Positions 1-9,321 of a stretch of 64,000 bases of DNA are shown here, piece after piece (the stretch's first letter is position 1; the number at the start of each line of letters is the position of its first letter). Origin of the DNA: Jutongia huaianensis (GTDB taxonomy: Bacteria > Bacillota > Clostridia > Lachnospirales > Lachnospiraceae). A program made the translations under genes and the position numbers. The notes under the pieces were generated by a model. It was not told the DNA's origin. It did no database searches and was given only the letters and a program-made list of their open reading frames with translations. The DNA is taken from positions 62,001-126,000 of the forward strand of contig NZ_JACRSX010000002.1 of assembly GCF_014384985.1 (NCBI RefSeq). The letters run 5' to 3'.

Positions 1-747
1 GTTGCAAAGCTTGGTCCGAAAGCCTTTGAACAGTGTGCAGGTTTTATGAGAATTCAGGGGGGAGATAATCCGCTGGATGCCACAAGTGTTCATCCGGAGT
101 CCTATGAGGCAGCAGGACAGCTTTTAGAGAAGCTGGATATGACTATGGAAGAGGTGAAAAAACTCCAGGGAGATCTTGCAAAGGCGAATACGGAAAAGCG
201 CGGCGTTGCACCAAAGCCAAAGAAAGAGAAAGAATTTGTGGTTCGTAATACCAATTCTGCATTTGGCGCAGCTTTCGCCAAAGCATTTGGAGACAGTCAG
301 GTGGAGCTTGCGGAGGATACGCCGGCATCAAAGGAAAAGAAAGCCGGTGTGAAAGGTATTGCCGGCCGGATCCGGGACAAAAAGAAAATGGCCCAGGAGC
401 TTGGAATCGGTGAGATTACTCTGGAGGATATTGTGAAGGAGTTAGAGAAACCGGCGAGAGATCCGAGAGATGAAATGCCAAAACCGATCCTTCGTACCGA
501 TGTGCTGGATATGAAAGACCTCAAGGAGGGAATGATCCTGAAGGGAACGGTGCGTAATGTCATTGACTTCGGAGCGTTTGTGGATATCGGCGTGCATCAG
601 GACGGTCTTGTGCATATCTCCCAGTTGTCCAATAAGGGGTTTGTTAAGCATCCGCTGGACGTAGTCAGTGTTGGAGATATTGTGGATGTAAAGGTTATGA
701 GCGTAGATCTCAAAAAGCAGAGGATACAGCTTACAATGAAGCTGTAA
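1..747 (+). CDS. tex: Tex-type transcription accessory protein, C-terminal part
   Basis: The frame is open from base 1, so the N-terminus lies outside the window; 248 codons are visible. Family knowledge: Tex is a cytoplasmic nucleic-acid-binding protein with a YqgF-like domain, helix-hairpin-helix repeats and a terminal S1 domain, linked to transcription and RNA handling. Seen here: the end of the HhH core (CAGF, then GDNPLDATSVHPESY), a lysine-rich linker, and a complete S1 domain from about visible residue 175 (GTVRNVIDFGAFVDIG, VHISQLS). The stop is TAA and a promoter for the next unit follows. Identity is secure because the wording is characteristic of Tex. Confidence 0.93.
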   Translation, partial: VAKLGPKAFEQCAGFMRIQGGDNPLDATSVHPESYEAAGQLLEKLDMTMEEVKKLQGDLAKANTEKRGVAPKPKKEKEFVVRNTNSAFGAAFAKAFGDSQVELAEDTPASKEKKAGVKGIAGRIRDKKKMAQELGIGEITLEDIVKELEKPARDPRDEMPKPILRTDVLDMKDLKEGMILKGTVRNVIDFGAFVDIGVHQDGLVHISQLSNKGFVKHPLDVVSVGDIVDVKVMSVDLKKQRIQLTMKL

Positions 748-769
748 ATGATACAAAATAACTATTTTT

Positions 770-797
770 TTGCTTTTTTGCAGGAATATGTTATAAT
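770..797 (+). promoter_or_regulatory. SigA-type promoter of the sulfur block
   Basis: The -35 is TTGCTT at 770-775 and the -10 is a perfect TATAAT at 792-797, with a 16-base spacer. It lies in the short gap after tex and points at the arylsulfotransferase-like gene and cysD-cysNC, which follow without a terminator. Confidence 0.6.
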
Positions 798-879
798 CAT
801 CTGGAAGGAGGAGTGCGTTGTGCTTTGAAAAATCAGAGGAGGTTTTTCATAAAGCTGACACAATTGCACGATAATATTA

Positions 880-2799
880 GTGGGAATATTTGGAAGACGC
901 ATTGATATAAAAGATGCCACAAAGACGACCTACAGCGATGAAGACCTGAGAAAACTGGATCTGAATTACCGTAACGAGTTTCAGATTGACCGGGAGAAGC
1001 GGATATATACACCATTTCGAAAGGAAATGCCGAGAGCCTGGCAGAGCCAGATCCGGGATATGGCATTCGAAAAGATTCTGGATGACCATATTTTCAGCTT
1101 TCGTCATCTGCTGGTGATTCCCAACCCGTATGGTGCTTCGGTGCAGACAGCGATGTTGCTTTTTAATACTCCGAAGGAATACCGGGTCCGGTATCGTATT
1201 TTGGGAAAGTCGGAAGGAACAGATTTTGTGGGGGAGACCTGTATGACCACCAGACACCGTGTGCCGGTTCTGGGATTATATAAGGGATATACCAACAGGC
1301 TGATTCTGGAATTGATCGACGGTGATGGAGAGGTATACCAGAGAAGAGATTTAAGGATCTATACCAGGGATATTCCGCTGGGGCAGCAGAATATCGTAAC
1401 AAAGGTAGAACATTCAGACGCCTCATGCTTTCCGTTTATTCTGGTCAACGGACTCCGGTTTAAGCCGGTGGTATTTGACCAAAACGGAGAAGTACGTTAT
1501 TCTTTACAGATCAAGACAGATCAGACAGGTATGATTCCACTGGAAAATGGCAGATTTCTTTATGTGGATGCTACAGTAAACCGTGTTGGCTCCAATAGAC
1601 AGAAACGGGCCTGCCAGTATCACGAAATGGACTATATGGGCAGGGTATACCAGACATATCTGCTGGATTATCCCATTGGACGTTATGCGGCGCAGAAGGA
1701 GGATTCCCTGTTTCTGCTGACGTCATCGGCGGAAGGATATGCGGATGATTGTATTATAGAACTGGATCGGAGCAGCGGAGAGATTCGAAAGAAATGTATG
1801 CTGGAGGCTTTGATCGGCGACAAATATAAGACAAACGGAAACTGGATCGTTGCAAGTGGAATGCGGTATGTACAGGGGCAGCTTATATTGACTATGAGGC
1901 GGTATCATACCGTAATCTCCATTGACTGGGAGAAGCAGTCGGTGAACTGGGTGCTGGCACCGGAGTCGATCTGGCGGGAAACCGTGCTTGAGGACAAGCT
2001 GCTGGTATCAGACAGCCAGGACTGTATGGACGGTTATATGCCGGAAAGTCCGGATATTTATGTACAGGAGGATGGCCATCTCCGGATCAGGTTGTACTGT
2101 ATCCAAAATAAAGGAAATGTACCGGCGGAGGGAGCCGTATCCGATGATGATTCACGGATTGATTTTTATGAGATCGATCCGGAGAAGCATACATTTCATA
2201 AGCGGAGAAGTGTTGCAGTGGTGAAATCCCAGAGAGATGCCGGATGTGTTTACCGGGATCAGGAGGACAGAATTTTATCATTGTCCGGTATGCTTATGAG
2301 GCGCACGGAAAATCTCCGGGCGTGTATTGAGGAGCTGGACGGACAGACCGGCCGGATGATCAATCGTCTGCGTTTGTGTAAGAGATATCGAAGTGCATGG
2401 ATATTTACGCCGGATATTGAGGCGTATTCTATTCCATTGAAGCATGATCTGAATGCCATAAAGGGCAGTCTGGAGCCGCCGGAGAGATATACCGGACAGC
2501 TGCCGGAGCCGGTACCGGAGAAGCTGAAAAAGAAAATTTTTGGCAATATCCGGGTGAGCGATACACTCTTTTTGTTTGCTTTCGCAGCAGGAAGTGTCAG
2601 CAGGGTATATCTTATCGGTGAAAAGCATTCTTATGTGCAGGAGTTTTCAAATCTTGCATCCAAAAGACGAAAAGAAAGCTTTTGTATGACACTGGATCAA
2701 TTGGAACTTGATGAGTATCAGGTTTATGTAGAAGTTGATAATCAGATCTACCATCTGAAAAATGAGATCAGAGTGGAGAGATCCCAAAAAGAAAAATAA
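880..2799 (+). CDS. arylsulfotransferase-fold protein, probably catalytically altered
   Basis: A protein of 639 residues. The N-terminal segment resembles the beta-sandwich domain of aryl-sulfate sulfotransferases (ASST): NPYG at 82-85, a VLF-type strand, then [14 protein letters not shown]. The rest reads as beta-propeller blades ([32 protein letters not shown]). Active ASSTs move sulfate from a phenolic sulfate through a catalytic histidine. Here the usual histidine contexts, as I remember them, are not matched: YPIGRY stands where HHD is expected, and KTNGNW where a tryptophan-histidine motif is expected. There is no signal peptide, unlike exported ASSTs. It overlaps no other gene and lies 13 bases before cysD. 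The GTG start has a poor ribosome site; a better AGAGGAGG at 834-843 sits too far upstream, so the start is uncertain. Function is inferred from fold only. Confidence 0.6.
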   Translation: MGIFGRRIDIKDATKTTYSDEDLRKLDLNYRNEFQIDREKRIYTPFRKEMPRAWQSQIRDMAFEKILDDHIFSFRHLLVIPNPYGASVQTAMLLFNTPKEYRVRYRILGKSEGTDFVGETCMTTRHRVPVLGLYKGYTNRLILELIDGDGEVYQRRDLRIYTRDIPLGQQNIVTKVEHSDASCFPFILVNGLRFKPVVFDQNGEVRYSLQIKTDQTGMIPLENGRFLYVDATVNRVGSNRQKRACQYHEMDYMGRVYQTYLLDYPIGRYAAQKEDSLFLLTSSAEGYADDCIIELDRSSGEIRKKCMLEALIGDKYKTNGNWIVASGMRYVQGQLILTMRRYHTVISIDWEKQSVNWVLAPESIWRETVLEDKLLVSDSQDCMDGYMPESPDIYVQEDGHLRIRLYCIQNKGNVPAEGAVSDDDSRIDFYEIDPEKHTFHKRRSVAVVKSQRDAGCVYRDQEDRILSLSGMLMRRTENLRACIEELDGQTGRMINRLRLCKRYRSAWIFTPDIEAYSIPLKHDLNAIKGSLEPPERYTGQLPEPVPEKLKKKIFGNIRVSDTLFLFAFAAGSVSRVYLIGEKHSYVQEFSNLASKRRKESFCMTLDQLELDEYQVYVEVDNQIYHLKNEIRVERSQKEK

Positions 2800-2812
2800 A
2801 TGGAGGAAAACA

Positions 2813-3712
2813 ATGAATCAATTATCACATTTGGAGGAGCTGGAGGCTGAGGCGATTTACATTATGCGTGAAGTTGTAGCTGAGTGTGAAAAGCCGGTTA
2901 TGTTGTATTCAATCGGAAAGGATAGTTCTGTAATGCTTCATCTTGCATTGAAAGCATTTTATCCGGAGAAGCCGCCTTTCCCATTTCTTCATGTGGATAC
3001 CACATGGAAATTTCACGAAATGATAGAATTCCGTGATAAAATGGCAAAGAAATACGACCTGGATATGCTTGTTTATACCAATCAGGAGGGTGTAAAGCAG
3101 GGAATCAATCCGTTTGATCATGGTTCTGCTTATACAGATATTATGAAAACCCAGGCGTTGAAACAGGCACTGGATAAATACGAGTTCACAGCGGCATTTG
3201 GTGGTGGACGTCGTGACGAGGAGAAATCCCGTGCAAAGGAGCGTATCTTCTCCTTCCGTAATTCAGCACATGCATGGGATCCAAAGAATCAGCGTCCGGA
3301 AATGTGGAAGTTATACAATACAAAGCTGTTTAAGGGTGAAGAGGTACGTGTATTCCCTCTTTCTAACTGGACAGAGAAGGATATCTGGCAGTATATCCGT
3401 CAGGAGAATATCGAGATTCCATCCCTTTATTTTGCAAAAGAGCGTCCGGTAGTTTACCGTGATGGCAACATTATTATGGTGGATGATGACAGAATGCGTC
3501 TGAAACCGGGCGAAAAAGTGGAAATGAAGAAGGTTCGTTTCCGTACATTAGGATGTTATCCACTGACCGGTGGTGTAGAGTCTGATGCAGAGACACTGGA
3601 TGAGATCATTGAGGAGACATTGAGTGCAGTATCTTCCGAGAGAACCAGCCGTGTAATTGATAACGAGGCGGCAGGCAGCATGGAAAGAAGAAAGAGAGAG
3701 GGGTATTTCTAA
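2813..3712 (+). CDS. cysD: sulfate adenylyltransferase small subunit CysD
   Basis: CysD makes adenosine 5'-phosphosulfate (APS) from ATP and sulfate, driven by GTP hydrolysis in the CysN subunit. The 299-residue length is normal for the family. The PP-loop reads SIGKDSS at 33-39; [16 protein letters not shown] and the C-terminal SERTSR region are typical. An in-frame start further upstream is possible, but the ATG at 2813 has GGAGG in front and gives the normal N-terminus. It lies 1 base before the next start, so CysD and CysN-C are almost certainly co-translated. No APS or PAPS reductase gene lies nearby. Confidence 0.96.
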   Translation: MNQLSHLEELEAEAIYIMREVVAECEKPVMLYSIGKDSSVMLHLALKAFYPEKPPFPFLHVDTTWKFHEMIEFRDKMAKKYDLDMLVYTNQEGVKQGINPFDHGSAYTDIMKTQALKQALDKYEFTAAFGGGRRDEEKSRAKERIFSFRNSAHAWDPKNQRPEMWKLYNTKLFKGEEVRVFPLSNWTEKDIWQYIRQENIEIPSLYFAKERPVVYRDGNIIMVDDDRMRLKPGEKVEMKKVRFRTLGCYPLTGGVESDAETLDEIIEETLSAVSSERTSRVIDNEAAGSMERRKREGYF

Positions 3713-3713
3713 G

Positions 3714-5540
3714 ATGCAGAGTTTATTGAAATTTATTACTTGCGGTAGTGTAGATGATGGAAAGTCCACACTGATCGGACATATGCTTTATGATGCCAAG
3801 CTGATCTTTGCAGATCAGGAGAAGGCACTGGAGCTTGATAGTAAAGTGGGAAGTACCGGTGGTGCAATCGATTATTCTTTGCTGCTGGATGGTCTTATGG
3901 CAGAGCGTGAGCAGGGAATCACGATTGATGTGGCATATCGTTATTTCACCACAGAAAAGAGAAGCTTTATCGTGGCAGATACTCCGGGTCATGAGGAGTA
4001 TACCCGTAATATGGCCGTTGGAGCTTCATTTGCAGATTTGGCTGTTATCCTTGTGGATGCATCCAAAGGTGTACTGGTACAGACAAGACGTCATACCCGT
4101 ATCTGTGCATTAATGGGTATTAAGCATGTGGTATATGCTGTCAATAAAATGGATCTTATTGACTATGATGAAAATGAGTTTAAGAATATTGCCAAGCAGA
4201 TCAAGATCATGACAGGAGAGTATGATTTTGAGACTATGCATATTATCCCGGTATCTGCAACAGTTGGTGACAATATTACCACAGAGTCTTCAAAGACACC
4301 TTGGTACAAGGGGGGTACTCTTCAGAATTATCTGGAGACCATCGATGTGACAGATCACTCCGATGAGAGCGGATTTGTTATGCCGGTACAGCGTGTCAGC
4401 CGTCCGGATCGTACCTTCCGTGGTTTCCAGGGAGAGGTTGAGGTTGGAGAGATCCATGTCGGAGATGAGATCACTTCCCTGCCAAGTGGCGAGACTGCTA
4501 AGGTCAAGAGCATTCTCAATACCAATAAGGAGGTTGACAATGCTTCCAAGGGACAGGCTGTGACCATTCAGCTTGACACAGAGATCGATGTATCCAGAGG
4601 ATGTATGCTTTGCAAGGATGTAAACCTTCATACCAATAAAATGTTTACATCAACACTTCTCTGGATGGATGATAACAAGCTGGTAGCAGGAAAGAACTAT
4701 TTCCTCAAGCTTGGCACCAAGATGGTTCCGGCTGTTGTTATGAACATCAAGTATAAGGTTGATGTCAATGAGGGTACTCATGTACAGACAGATAAGCTTT
4801 ACAAGAATGAGATCGCATGCTGTGATATTGCATGCTCTGATACGATCGTTTTTGATGAGTTCAAGCATCATAAGGAGCTTGGTGGTTTCGTATTGATCGA
4901 TCGTATTACCAATATGACTTCTGCCTGTGGTGTAGTAGAGCATCCGCTTCGCCGTGACGATAACCTGACATGGCACAATATGGATGTTACAAGAGAGCTT
5001 CGTGCACAGCAGAAGGGACAGGAGCCTAAGACAATCTGGATGACTGGTCTGTCAGGAGCCGGTAAGTCCACACTGATCAATGAAGTAGAAAAGAGACTTT
5101 TTGCAGAGGGCAAGCATACCATGCTTCTGGATGGAGATAATGTGCGTATGGGTCTGAATAAGAACCTTGGTTTCAAGGAGCAGGATCGTATCGAGAATAT
5201 CCGTCGTGTGGCCGAGGTTGCAAAGCTTATGAATGATGCAGGTCTGATCACGCTGACCTCCTTCATTTCTCCATTTGCAAGTGACCGCCGTAGTGCAAGA
5301 GATATCATCGGGAATGACAATTTCATCGAGATCTATATCAGTACCCCTCTGGAGGAGTGTGAGAGAAGAGATGTCAAGGGTCTTTACAAGAGAGCCCGCA
5401 GTGGTGAGATTCCAAACTTCTCCGGCATTTCCAGCCCTTATGAGGCACCGGAGAATCCGGAAATTACCATTGATACCACAGGTATGACCGTAGAAGAGTC
5501 TGTGGATTATCTGATGGAAGAATTAAAGAAATATATTTAA
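3714..5540 (+). CDS. cysNC: bifunctional sulfate adenylyltransferase GTPase/APS kinase CysN-CysC
   Basis: A 608-residue fusion that activates sulfate to PAPS in two steps. The N-terminal part is an EF-Tu-like GTPase: P-loop GSVDDGKST at 11-19, then DTPGHEEY and NKMD, followed by two beta-barrel domains. The C-terminal part, from about residue 440, is APS kinase: P-loop GLSGAGKS at 445-452, LDGDNVR, IRRVAEVAKL and FISPF. The ATG at 3714 gives the standard MQSLLKFITCGSVDDGK start; an upstream in-frame start would overlap cysD. A strong hairpin after the gene ends the operon. Since the product is PAPS and no reductase is seen, a sulfotransfer role is an inference worth testing. Confidence 0.96.
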   Translation: MQSLLKFITCGSVDDGKSTLIGHMLYDAKLIFADQEKALELDSKVGSTGGAIDYSLLLDGLMAEREQGITIDVAYRYFTTEKRSFIVADTPGHEEYTRNMAVGASFADLAVILVDASKGVLVQTRRHTRICALMGIKHVVYAVNKMDLIDYDENEFKNIAKQIKIMTGEYDFETMHIIPVSATVGDNITTESSKTPWYKGGTLQNYLETIDVTDHSDESGFVMPVQRVSRPDRTFRGFQGEVEVGEIHVGDEITSLPSGETAKVKSILNTNKEVDNASKGQAVTIQLDTEIDVSRGCMLCKDVNLHTNKMFTSTLLWMDDNKLVAGKNYFLKLGTKMVPAVVMNIKYKVDVNEGTHVQTDKLYKNEIACCDIACSDTIVFDEFKHHKELGGFVLIDRITNMTSACGVVEHPLRRDDNLTWHNMDVTRELRAQQKGQEPKTIWMTGLSGAGKSTLINEVEKRLFAEGKHTMLLDGDNVRMGLNKNLGFKEQDRIENIRRVAEVAKLMNDAGLITLTSFISPFASDRRSARDIIGNDNFIEIYISTPLEECERRDVKGLYKRARSGEIPNFSGISSPYEAPENPEITIDTTGMTVEESVDYLMEELKKYI

Positions 5541-5604
5541 TTGAAAAAATAGGTTGCAATATTCATAGTAACGTAGTATGATTAGTATGAAATCAATAAA
5601 CAGA

Positions 5605-5632
5605 GGGTTTGGCTATTCGTATAGCCAAACCC
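5605..5632 (+). terminator. hairpin terminator after cysNC
   Basis: A perfect 12-bp stem, GGGTTTGGCTAT (5605-5616) and ATAGCCAAACCC (5621-5632), closes a TCGT loop. The following T run is poor (CCTTTG), so termination may be incomplete and cysQ could receive some read-through. Confidence 0.7.
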
Positions 5633-5640
5633 CTTTGTAG

Positions 5641-5680
5641 TTAAAAATGTATATGATAAATAATATAATTCATAATGAAT
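5641..5680 (+). promoter_or_regulatory. probable cysQ promoter with overlapping palindrome
   Basis: A weak -35 TTAAAA (5641-5646) and a perfect -10 TATAAT (5664-5669) are 17 bases apart. A 13-base palindrome, ATTCATAATGAAT (5668-5680), starts at the end of the -10 box, where a repressor could bind. The regulator is unknown. Confidence 0.45.
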
Positions 5681-5759
5681 CATATAAAAAAATGTATAAA
5701 TACGAAATAAATGAGAATTTTCCTGCGACCGATTGGTTGCAGAAGAATGGAGGATTTTT

Positions 5760-6551
5760 ATGAACCTGGAAAAAGAACTCGCAGTAGCAAAAGAGGCAGC
5801 AGTAAAGGCCGGATATGCGATCATGGATGTTTACGAAAATGCAGAGGATATGCAGATCAGCTATAAGGATGGAGATATGCCGCTGACGGTAGCAGATAAA
5901 GCCTCAAACCGTATTATTGTGGATGCACTTAAGGAGGCATTTCCTGAGTATGCGATCCTGTCAGAGGAGGAAAAGGATGATCTTTCCCGTCTGGACAATG
6001 ATTATTGTTTTGTGGTGGATCCGTTGGATGGAACGAAGGAGTTTATTAAAAGAAACGGTCAGTTTACAGTAAATATTGCATTATCTTATCAGCATAAATC
6101 AGTAATGGGTGTGATCTATGTACCGGTGACCGGAGAGCTTTATTATGCAGCACAGGGACAAGGAGCTTATCTGGATACGAAGGATGAGACAGGAAAGAAG
6201 CTTCAGGTTTCCGGCTGTACAGATATTCACGAGCTTCGTATGGTGATGAGCAGTTCCCATGGCTGTGAGCAGATGGACAAGCTGTTAGAAAAGTACAAGA
6301 TCAGCAATTTTGTCAAAATGGGAAGCTCCCTGAAGGGATGTGTTGTAGCGAAGGGCGAGGCTGAGGTATATTACCGGTTTAACCCTACAATGGAGTGGGA
6401 TACTGCAGCGATGCAGTGTATCGTGGAGGAGGCCGGTGCGATCTTCCGGCAGATGGATGATACTCCGATGCTTTATAACCGGGAAGACAGCCTAAATGCA
6501 AAGGGATTTTATATTATTAATTCTCAGGACAATAAATTAGTACTGGATTAA
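5760..6551 (+). CDS. cysQ: 3'(2'),5'-bisphosphate nucleotidase CysQ
   Basis: Converts PAP, the by-product of sulfotransfer or PAPS reduction, to AMP and phosphate; PAP is toxic to RNA turnover. The 263 residues carry the inositol-monophosphatase signature: EEE near 73, DPLDGTKEF from D87, and WDTAAMQCIVEEAGA near the C-terminus. All metal-binding acids appear intact. The ATG at 5760 has GGAGG 7 bases upstream; an earlier in-frame TTG would add nine unlikely residues. Its place after cysD-cysNC links it to the same PAPS cycle, but the hairpin and separate promoter suggest independent control. Confidence 0.93.
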   Translation: MNLEKELAVAKEAAVKAGYAIMDVYENAEDMQISYKDGDMPLTVADKASNRIIVDALKEAFPEYAILSEEEKDDLSRLDNDYCFVVDPLDGTKEFIKRNGQFTVNIALSYQHKSVMGVIYVPVTGELYYAAQGQGAYLDTKDETGKKLQVSGCTDIHELRMVMSSSHGCEQMDKLLEKYKISNFVKMGSSLKGCVVAKGEAEVYYRFNPTMEWDTAAMQCIVEEAGAIFRQMDDTPMLYNREDSLNAKGFYIINSQDNKLVLD

Positions 6552-6576
6552 GAAAAAGAAAGGGAGGCATACAACC

Positions 6577-8055
6577 ATGAAAGAAAAAGAAAATAAAAAA
6601 AGTTTTAAGAGTGAGTTTGGTATGATGCTGGCCCTTTTAAAAATCGGTTTTATCGGTTTCGGCGGTGGAAGTGCCCTGATTCCGGTCATTGAGAAGGAAG
6701 TGGTCGAGGAACGTAGTCTTGTTACCGAGGAGGAGTTCGATAAGGATGTTCTGGTGGCAAGTATCACACCGGGGGCTCTTCCGATGGAGATATCTACAGG
6801 TCTCGGAAAACGGGCATATGGTGTGGGTGGCATGATCGCCTCCGCACTGATGCTGGCGTTCCCGGGAGCTTTGATCACGGTGGCAATGCTTGTGGCAATG
6901 TCGCGTCTTCATTCGGGGATTTTGACACAGATTGAGATTTTGTCCATTGGTATTTCTGCTTTTATCGCATGCCTTCTGACAGAATATTCCAGAAAGACAT
7001 TGGCAGAGGCAAGAGCAGAGAGTAAGGGACGATGGAAAAGAGCAGTTGTGATCCTGGCAGGTGTTTTTCTGCTGACCTGCGGTAAAGCAATCTATGGTAT
7101 ATTAGGGCTTGAAGGGACGCCGTTAGTTCATTTGTCGACACTGCAGGTGCTGGGTGTGTCTATGTTTGGTATTTTATATACCCACTGTAAATTCAATCCG
7201 AAGAATTTAGCGATATCCGGTGGATTGATCCTGGGATATATTGCATGCCTGAGTTTTGATTTTCCTTACGAGCAGTACATCTGCAATGGGTTGAAGTTTG
7301 CCATGATTATTTTGGCAGTCTGGGGGCTTGTGCGCAGTATTCTGGAGGACGGGCAGAAGAAAAAGGTATCTCCGAAGAAAATGCTTCAGGAAGAGGCTGC
7401 GTGGATCCTGTTTTTTGTGGTACTTTCCGTTCCGGCAATCCTTTATGGCGGCAACGTTCCGGAATTTCTGGGACAGGGATTTCTTTCTTCGATCTTATCT
7501 TTTGGTGGAGGAGATGCGTATCTGTCTGTAGCAGACGGTATGTTTGTCAACTCCGGGATTATCGAGAAGGCAGATTTTTATGGCCATCTGGTTCCATTGG
7601 TCAATCTTCTTCCTGGCTCTATTCTCTGCAAAACTTTGTCCGGAATCGGTTATCTGCTGGGCTTTGAGATGAGCAGCGGCAATATTCTGACAGGCTGTCT
7701 GGTGGCTCTGGCAGGTTTTGCATGTAGTGTTATGGCATCCGGAGGTGTTTTCTGTCTGGTGGCATATATTTATGAATGCTTTGAGTCTCTTCGGGTATTT
7801 CGCCTGTTGAGTCGATGGATCCGTCCGATCATCGCAGGTACGCTTCTTACGGTTATGCTTTCATTGTTTGCACAGAATATCAGCACGGGGACAAAGCTTG
7901 GCCTCCAGGTTTTTGTTTCTCTGGGAATCACAGCCGTGATCTATGGAATGAATCTCGTGCTGCTTTATGTACTGAAAAAGAAAAATGGAATGCTGATCTT
8001 TTGTTCGATTGCTGTAACTTTGATTCTTGGAAATGTAGCATTAATGCTGGTTTGA
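6577..8055 (+). CDS. chrA: chromate transporter-family protein (two fused CHR domains)
   Basis: A 492-residue integral membrane protein with two homologous halves, the long-chain CHR architecture. The first half has GFGGGSALIPVIE near residues 28-40, followed by TPGALPMEISTGLG; the second has SFGGGDAYLSVADGMFV. Several hydrophobic helices lie in each half. The family exports chromate in some species, but the natural substrate in gut Firmicutes is unproven. It starts 25 bases after cysQ, so co-transcription with a PAPS-cycle gene raises the possibility of sulfate or another oxyanion as substrate; that is inference. The ATG at 6577 has GGGAGG in front. Confidence 0.88.
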   Translation: MKEKENKKSFKSEFGMMLALLKIGFIGFGGGSALIPVIEKEVVEERSLVTEEEFDKDVLVASITPGALPMEISTGLGKRAYGVGGMIASALMLAFPGALITVAMLVAMSRLHSGILTQIEILSIGISAFIACLLTEYSRKTLAEARAESKGRWKRAVVILAGVFLLTCGKAIYGILGLEGTPLVHLSTLQVLGVSMFGILYTHCKFNPKNLAISGGLILGYIACLSFDFPYEQYICNGLKFAMIILAVWGLVRSILEDGQKKKVSPKKMLQEEAAWILFFVVLSVPAILYGGNVPEFLGQGFLSSILSFGGGDAYLSVADGMFVNSGIIEKADFYGHLVPLVNLLPGSILCKTLSGIGYLLGFEMSSGNILTGCLVALAGFACSVMASGGVFCLVAYIYECFESLRVFRLLSRWIRPIIAGTLLTVMLSLFAQNISTGTKLGLQVFVSLGITAVIYGMNLVLLYVLKKKNGMLIFCSIAVTLILGNVALMLV

Positions 8056-8097
8056 GCATTTTTTTGTAAATTAAAATAAAAAAAATCAAAAAAAGGC

Positions 8098-8126
8098 TTG
8101 CATTTTTGGAAAAGCTAATATATAAT
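8098..8126 (+). promoter_or_regulatory. promoter of the tRNA-Arg gene
   Basis: The -35 TTGCAT (8098-8103) and perfect -10 TATAAT (8121-8126) are separated by 17 bases and end about 43 bases before the tRNA. Confidence 0.7.
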
Positions 8127-8169
8127 ATCTCAAGTACGGAACAGAGATGTGAAGTACGAGAGATAATTT

Positions 8170-8243
<74 letters not shown>

Positions 8244-8250
8244 CTATGAG

Positions 8251-8284
8251 TCCTTGCAGCGGGTATTCGCAGCAAGGATTTTTT
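8251..8284 (+). terminator. intrinsic terminator after tRNA-Arg
   Basis: Stem TCCTTGC (8251-8257) pairs with GCAAGGA (8272-8278), with an inner GCG/CGC pairing, followed by six T residues. Confidence 0.9.
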
Positions 8285-8336
8285 GTTATATATCATAAAG
8301 ATGCAACGCAGGTGAAAAGTATGGAAGGAAGGAAAT

Positions 8337-9254
8337 ATGGTTCAGTTAGCAGATTTACAGAGGATAGCGGGAGAGCAGGCAGTACGTCTGCAGGAGCCTA
8401 TGTCGGCGCATACGACATTTCGCATTGGCGGACCGGCAGATTATTTTGTGGAGCCAGGCAGTGAGTCTGTGCTAAAGGAACTGCTTCTTCTTTGCCGGGA
8501 GACAGAAACACCATTTTTTATCCTTGGTAATGGAAGTAATCTTCTGGTATCTGATGAAGGATACCGGGGAGTGATGATCTCTCTGAGGGGATTTGATGAA
8601 ATTTCCTTTCGGGAAGGAGAAAGTACAGAAGCCGGCAAAACGATCATGACAGCGGGATGCGGAGTTCTTTTATCCAAGGCAGCAATGCAGGCGGCCGAGC
8701 GGGGACTGACAGGCTTTGAATTTGCCGGAGGAATTCCCGGTACGCTGGGAGGAGCAGTTACTATGAATGCCGGGGCTTATGGCGGAGAGATCAGGGATGT
8801 GATCTTTTCTGCACGGGTGATGACAAAGGCGGGAGACGTCAGAGAGCTTTCGGCAGAGGAGCTGGACCTGTCATACCGGCACAGCATCATTCAGGAAAAG
8901 GATCTGATCGTTTTGTCGGCGGACTTTGCGTTTGCTCATGGGGACGAGGAGCAGATCAAGGAGCAGATGCGTCAGTTAAATACCCAGAGAAGAGAAAAAC
9001 AGCCGTTGGAATATGGTAGTGCGGGAAGTACTTTTAAGAGACCGGAGGGATATTTCGCCGGAAAGCTGATTCAGGATGCAGGGCTGAAGGGATACCGGTC
9101 AGGTGATGTAATGGTATCCGAGAAGCACAGTGGTTTTGTGGTAAATGTAGGAAAAGGAACATGTGGGGATGCCATGCGTGTGATCGAGCATGTACAGAGA
9201 ACCGTCTATGAACAGTTTGGCGTAGAGCTGGAGCTGGAGGTAAAAAGGGTCTGA
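8337..9254 (+). CDS. murB: UDP-N-acetylenolpyruvoylglucosamine reductase MurB
   Basis: Reduces UDP-GlcNAc-enolpyruvate to UDP-MurNAc with NADPH and FAD, an essential cytoplasmic step of peptidoglycan synthesis. The 305-residue length fits the short type II MurB. FAD-binding motifs are clear: LGNGSNLLVSDEGYRG, then GFEFAGGIPGTLGGAVTMNAG. The proton-donor serine region is GSAGSTFKRP, and the C-terminal HVQ and ELELEVKRV segment is normal. The ATG at 8337 follows GAAGGAAGG. It heads the murB-rapZ-whiA-HPr order common in Firmicutes. Confidence 0.96.
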   Translation: MVQLADLQRIAGEQAVRLQEPMSAHTTFRIGGPADYFVEPGSESVLKELLLLCRETETPFFILGNGSNLLVSDEGYRGVMISLRGFDEISFREGESTEAGKTIMTAGCGVLLSKAAMQAAERGLTGFEFAGGIPGTLGGAVTMNAGAYGGEIRDVIFSARVMTKAGDVRELSAEELDLSYRHSIIQEKDLIVLSADFAFAHGDEEQIKEQMRQLNTQRREKQPLEYGSAGSTFKRPEGYFAGKLIQDAGLKGYRSGDVMVSEKHSGFVVNVGKGTCGDAMRVIEHVQRTVYEQFGVELELEVKRV

Positions 9255-9321
9255 GAGAATTTATGGGGGACGCCGTTTGTGGCATAAAAAACTATCTTAG
9301 ATAACAGGAATGAGGATTCGT

